64,000 nt of DNA from Arsukibacterium tuosuense. GTDB lineage: Bacteria; Pseudomonadota; Gammaproteobacteria; Enterobacterales; Alteromonadaceae. The notes beneath the pieces are model-generated. The model saw only the letters and a program-made list of their open reading frames with translations, was not told the origin of the DNA and made no database searches. This document shows positions 61,346 through 64,000 of this stretch, one piece after another. Positions within the stretch are counted from its first letter, which is position 1. Every line of letters starts with the position of its first letter. Location: the NCBI RefSeq assembly GCF_900215315.1, contig NZ_OBEB01000003.1, positions 186,001-250,000 of the forward strand, in the 5' to 3' direction. The position numbers were made by a program, and so were the translations under genes.

Positions 61346-63817
61346 TTACAAGTTCTCCTCAAACAACTTATAGATCCGCCGGTATTCATCCAGCCAGCTG
61401 CTGGGCTGGCGGAAACCATGTGGCTCTACCGGATAAATTGCTGTTTCAAAATCCTGCTTTTCCTGCTCAATTAAGCGCTGCACCAGGCGCACCACATCCT
61501 GGAAAAACACGTTATCATCCACCATTGGCGCATTAATCAGCAGTGGTTTGGTTAACCCCTGGCTGAAGTAAATTGGCGAACTGCGCTCATAGGCAATAGG
61601 GTCAATATCCGGCGTGTTCAGTATGTTCGAGGTATACGGATGATTGTAATACGCCCAGTCACTAACCGGACGCAGTGCAGCCCCCGCCTGGAACAGGTCA
61701 GGCTGTTTAAACAGCGCCATAAACGTCATAAAACCACCGTAGGAGCCGCCGTAAGTGCCAATCCGGTTACGGTCAATGTTAGCATTATCTACCAGCCAGT
61801 TTACACCATCGGCTAAATCTTCAATTTCCGGCGTACCCATCTGCCGGTAAATGGCAGTACGCCAGTTCCGGCCATAACCTTTTGATGCCCGGTAATCCAT
61901 ATCCAGCACCACATAGCCTTGTTGTGCTAGCAGATTGTGGAACAGGAACTCACGGAAATAGCCCGACCAGCCCAGATCACTGTTTTGCAGATAGCCCGCA
62001 CCATGATTAAAGATTACGGCCCGGCGTGGCTCGCCCTGTTTATAATCGGCAGGATAATACACTTTACTGAATACTGGCTGCGCAGTGTGACTGGATGGCA
62101 CTGCCACCACCTGTGGCGCAACCAATGGCAGCTGTTTAAATTCGTCTGAAACCGTATCGGTTAGCCTGACCACATCGGCCTCTGGTTTAGCCGCCATCAG
62201 GTACAGGTCCTCTGGCATCAGGTTGGTTGAGTGGGTTAACAGTAATTTTTGCTCATCTGGTGACAGCGTAAAGTCGGTCATTCCGCCTAAACGGGTTAGT
62301 TGCTCGGTATCTTCATTGGTCATATTTAGCCGGTAAACTTCATATATCCCCGGGTGAGCAACGTTCGCCTTAAAGTAGATATAGTTATCGTCTGCGGTTA
62401 GTGTCGGATCGCTGATTTCAAAGGTACCACGGGTTAATTTTTTGGCTTTACGACTGGTTAAAGCCTTGCTGTATAAGTGCGAGTAACCGCTTTCCTCAGA
62501 CAGAAAATACAAGGTCTCGCTGCTGTTGAACCAGCCGAAGTCATTAAACGCGTAGTTAACCCAGGCTTTGTCCTGCAGGCGGTGCTGTGGCACCAGGATT
62601 TTCTTATCGAAGTCCACAGTGGCTATCCAGCGGTCTTTGTTGTCCAGGGCTTTGAGCATTATCGCCACCTGATCACCGCTGTTATGCCAGCGCATGGCAC
62701 TCTGGCTCCAGTACCAGTCAGTCATCAACCCAATGTCACGGATAATTTTACTGCTTTTATACTTTTCACCTTTAGCTTTGGCATTTTCAGCTTTAACCTC
62801 AGCCAGCACATCTTCATTGTAACCAGGCAGGCTGGTGTAACTTAACGGGTATTGGCTGCCATCGGTTAGTGACACCAGCAACAGCCGCTGTGGTTCAGGT
62901 TTAAAATCATTCACCCGCCATCTTACCGGCTGTGCCGCGATGTCACCATTTGCGGTAATGTAGTTCGGCATAATGTCTTTTTCATTTCGTGGCTTGGCTT
63001 TACGCACTGCCACCAGCAAATAGTCTGCTTTGGGTGATAAGCTGGCATCGACAATTTGCTGATCTTTACCAAAATAAGCAGCAGTCGGCGCCATGGCCGG
63101 GTTTGCTGAGCGCAATGCTTCTTTGGCTTCATACTGCTCTTTATTACTGCGCTGAGTTTTTGCGACATATTCAATGAGTTTATGTTGCTCCTGCGCCAGA
63201 TAGCCGCTTGGTATGGCCGGCGCCTTTGGCTCGTCTTCCGTTTTCAAACTGATTAACTCGCTGCTCAGGCCTGTGCTTAAATCAACACTGAAAAAAGTCC
63301 AGCCCTGCCGGTATACCAGCCTGTTGTCTGTCAGAAACTGTGGATCGCTAAAGCTGGTATTGCTGCGGGTAACCTGAATTATCTGGCCATCAGCTTTACG
63401 GACAAATATATTTCCTTCAAAAACCCAGGCCTGTAATTGGCGGTCAGCACTATATTCAACACTGCTGGCCCCCATCTGGTGCAGTTGTGACAGTGGCACC
63501 GCTAAACCGTTATCACTGGCATCCAAGGGTCGATGGTACCAGTCACGTAGTTCACTGCCCGCGCGTTTTTGCTGATAAAACACCTGGCTGCTGTCAGCAC
63601 TCCAGAATGCATTTTGCGGTGAACGGCCCAGCCAGTCAGGATCGGCCATTATCTGTTCGAGGGTAAGTTCGATAGCGGGGTTAGTCTGGTAAACCGCTTT
63701 CGCAGCGACCGGTGTAACATCCCAGGTCTGCGGTTCTGTTTTGGCTAATGCCAGACTACTGGAAAACAGCAAGCCGGCGGACACTGCACTAAGCAGCGTT
63801 TGATGGAATATATTCAT
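61346..63817 (-). CDS. Secreted S9-family (prolyl oligopeptidase/DPP IV-like) peptidase
   Basis: The 823-residue protein has a signal peptide (ending SSSLALAKTEPQ), a beta-propeller of about 500 residues (LGRSPQNAFWSADSSQVFYQ, YLFFKAN-like NYIYFKANVAHPGIYEVYRL) and a C-terminal alpha/beta hydrolase domain. The triad is Ser in GTYGGSYGGFM, Asp in NAPMVDDNVFF and His in VEPHGFR. It probably cleaves peptides after proline or related residues in the periplasm. It stands alone, convergent with mscL; 63818-64000 shows no gene. Confidence 0.92.
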   Translation of the reverse strand: MNIFHQTLLSAVSAGLLFSSSLALAKTEPQTWDVTPVAAKAVYQTNPAIELTLEQIMADPDWLGRSPQNAFWSADSSQVFYQQKRAGSELRDWYHRPLDASDNGLAVPLSQLHQMGASSVEYSADRQLQAWVFEGNIFVRKADGQIIQVTRSNTSFSDPQFLTDNRLVYRQGWTFFSVDLSTGLSSELISLKTEDEPKAPAIPSGYLAQEQHKLIEYVAKTQRSNKEQYEAKEALRSANPAMAPTAAYFGKDQQIVDASLSPKADYLLVAVRKAKPRNEKDIMPNYITANGDIAAQPVRWRVNDFKPEPQRLLLVSLTDGSQYPLSYTSLPGYNEDVLAEVKAENAKAKGEKYKSSKIIRDIGLMTDWYWSQSAMRWHNSGDQVAIMLKALDNKDRWIATVDFDKKILVPQHRLQDKAWVNYAFNDFGWFNSSETLYFLSEESGYSHLYSKALTSRKAKKLTRGTFEISDPTLTADDNYIYFKANVAHPGIYEVYRLNMTNEDTEQLTRLGGMTDFTLSPDEQKLLLTHSTNLMPEDLYLMAAKPEADVVRLTDTVSDEFKQLPLVAPQVVAVPSSHTAQPVFSKVYYPADYKQGEPRRAVIFNHGAGYLQNSDLGWSGYFREFLFHNLLAQQGYVVLDMDYRASKGYGRNWRTAIYRQMGTPEIEDLADGVNWLVDNANIDRNRIGTYGGSYGGFMTFMALFKQPDLFQAGAALRPVSDWAYYNHPYTSNILNTPDIDPIAYERSSPIYFSQGLTKPLLINAPMVDDNVFFQDVVRLVQRLIEQEKQDFETAIYPVEPHGFRQPSSWLDEYRRIYKLFEENL

Positions 63818-64000
63818 ATATTAAGTCTTGTACTGAATTAACGACGCCCTGTTATACAAAGCCTTGACAAGGAACGCAACTGGATGCGGCTGATTAGCGG
63901 GGATTTGAGCTGGAATTACCGAACCACATCGAAAATAAACTATCCATCGACCGGATAGACAAACCTAACAATGCGCAGCTTACGCTACGCATCATTTAAA

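Overview
The window looks like chromosome of a free-living, probably aquatic gammaproteobacterium of the Rheinheimera/Arsukibacterium/Alishewanella type. This is inferred from the gene families (TonB-dependent receptor with GH3 glucosidase, S9 peptidase, many PAS/GGDEF/EAL signalling proteins, SecDF, HemN, TrhP/YfhL, RluA paralogs) and is not proven by any marker gene. No phage, integrase, transposase gene, CRISPR array, rRNA or complete tRNA was seen.

Layout. 1-12.4 kb is accessory in character and mostly AT-rich: a partial serine beta-lactamase-like hydrolase, an acyltransferase and a CIA30 protein; an esterase gene broken by one in-frame stop; two paralogous DUF4386-like/DUF2306-like membrane-protein operons, one next to a membrane AraC-type regulator and one next to an RstA/RstB-like two-component system; a 74-bp inverted-repeat element; and repeated GTTAC boxes that link the two-component system to three promoters. 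12.4-20.2 kb is bracketed by two near-identical tRNA-Val(GAC)-like 3' fragments with terminators. It holds YfhL ferredoxin, TrhP, HemN, a mannose-1-phosphate guanylyltransferase-like enzyme, a NarL-type two-component pair, a CBS protein and Hsp20.

20.2-30.2 kb holds a LytS/LytT-type pair, a GH3 beta-glucosidase and its TonB receptor (probable glucan use), and a copper-type P-ATPase. 30.5-42.8 kb mixes YjbQ, several unknown small secreted or repeat proteins, a PBP-OmpA fusion with partners, a secreted amidohydrolase, a CheB/CheR/PAS protein, and a PP2C/STAS partner-switch pair. 42.8-46.6 kb is a divergent locus of an N-acetylglutaminylglutamine-amidotransferase-like enzyme, a RimK-like ATP-grasp ligase and a class II glutamine amidotransferase.

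46.6-50 kb carries secD-secF preceded by a 108-codon secreted leader that ends in Arg-Ala-Pro-Pro-Val-Phe-Ser-Ser-Arg. RAPP is the stalling motif of known export-monitoring arrest peptides. The last codons of the leader are complementary to the secD Shine-Dalgarno region, with two further stems nested inside. This is the strongest candidate for an undescribed system: a RAPP arrest peptide that senses export and controls SecDF in a gammaproteobacterium.

50-59 kb is a tightly overlapping phosphorelay/c-di-GMP operon (REC, HPt, REC, PAS-GAF-GGDEF-EAL-REC, histidine kinase, GNAT-nitrilase). The end of the window has two divergent RluA-family pseudouridine synthases, MscL and an S9 peptidase.
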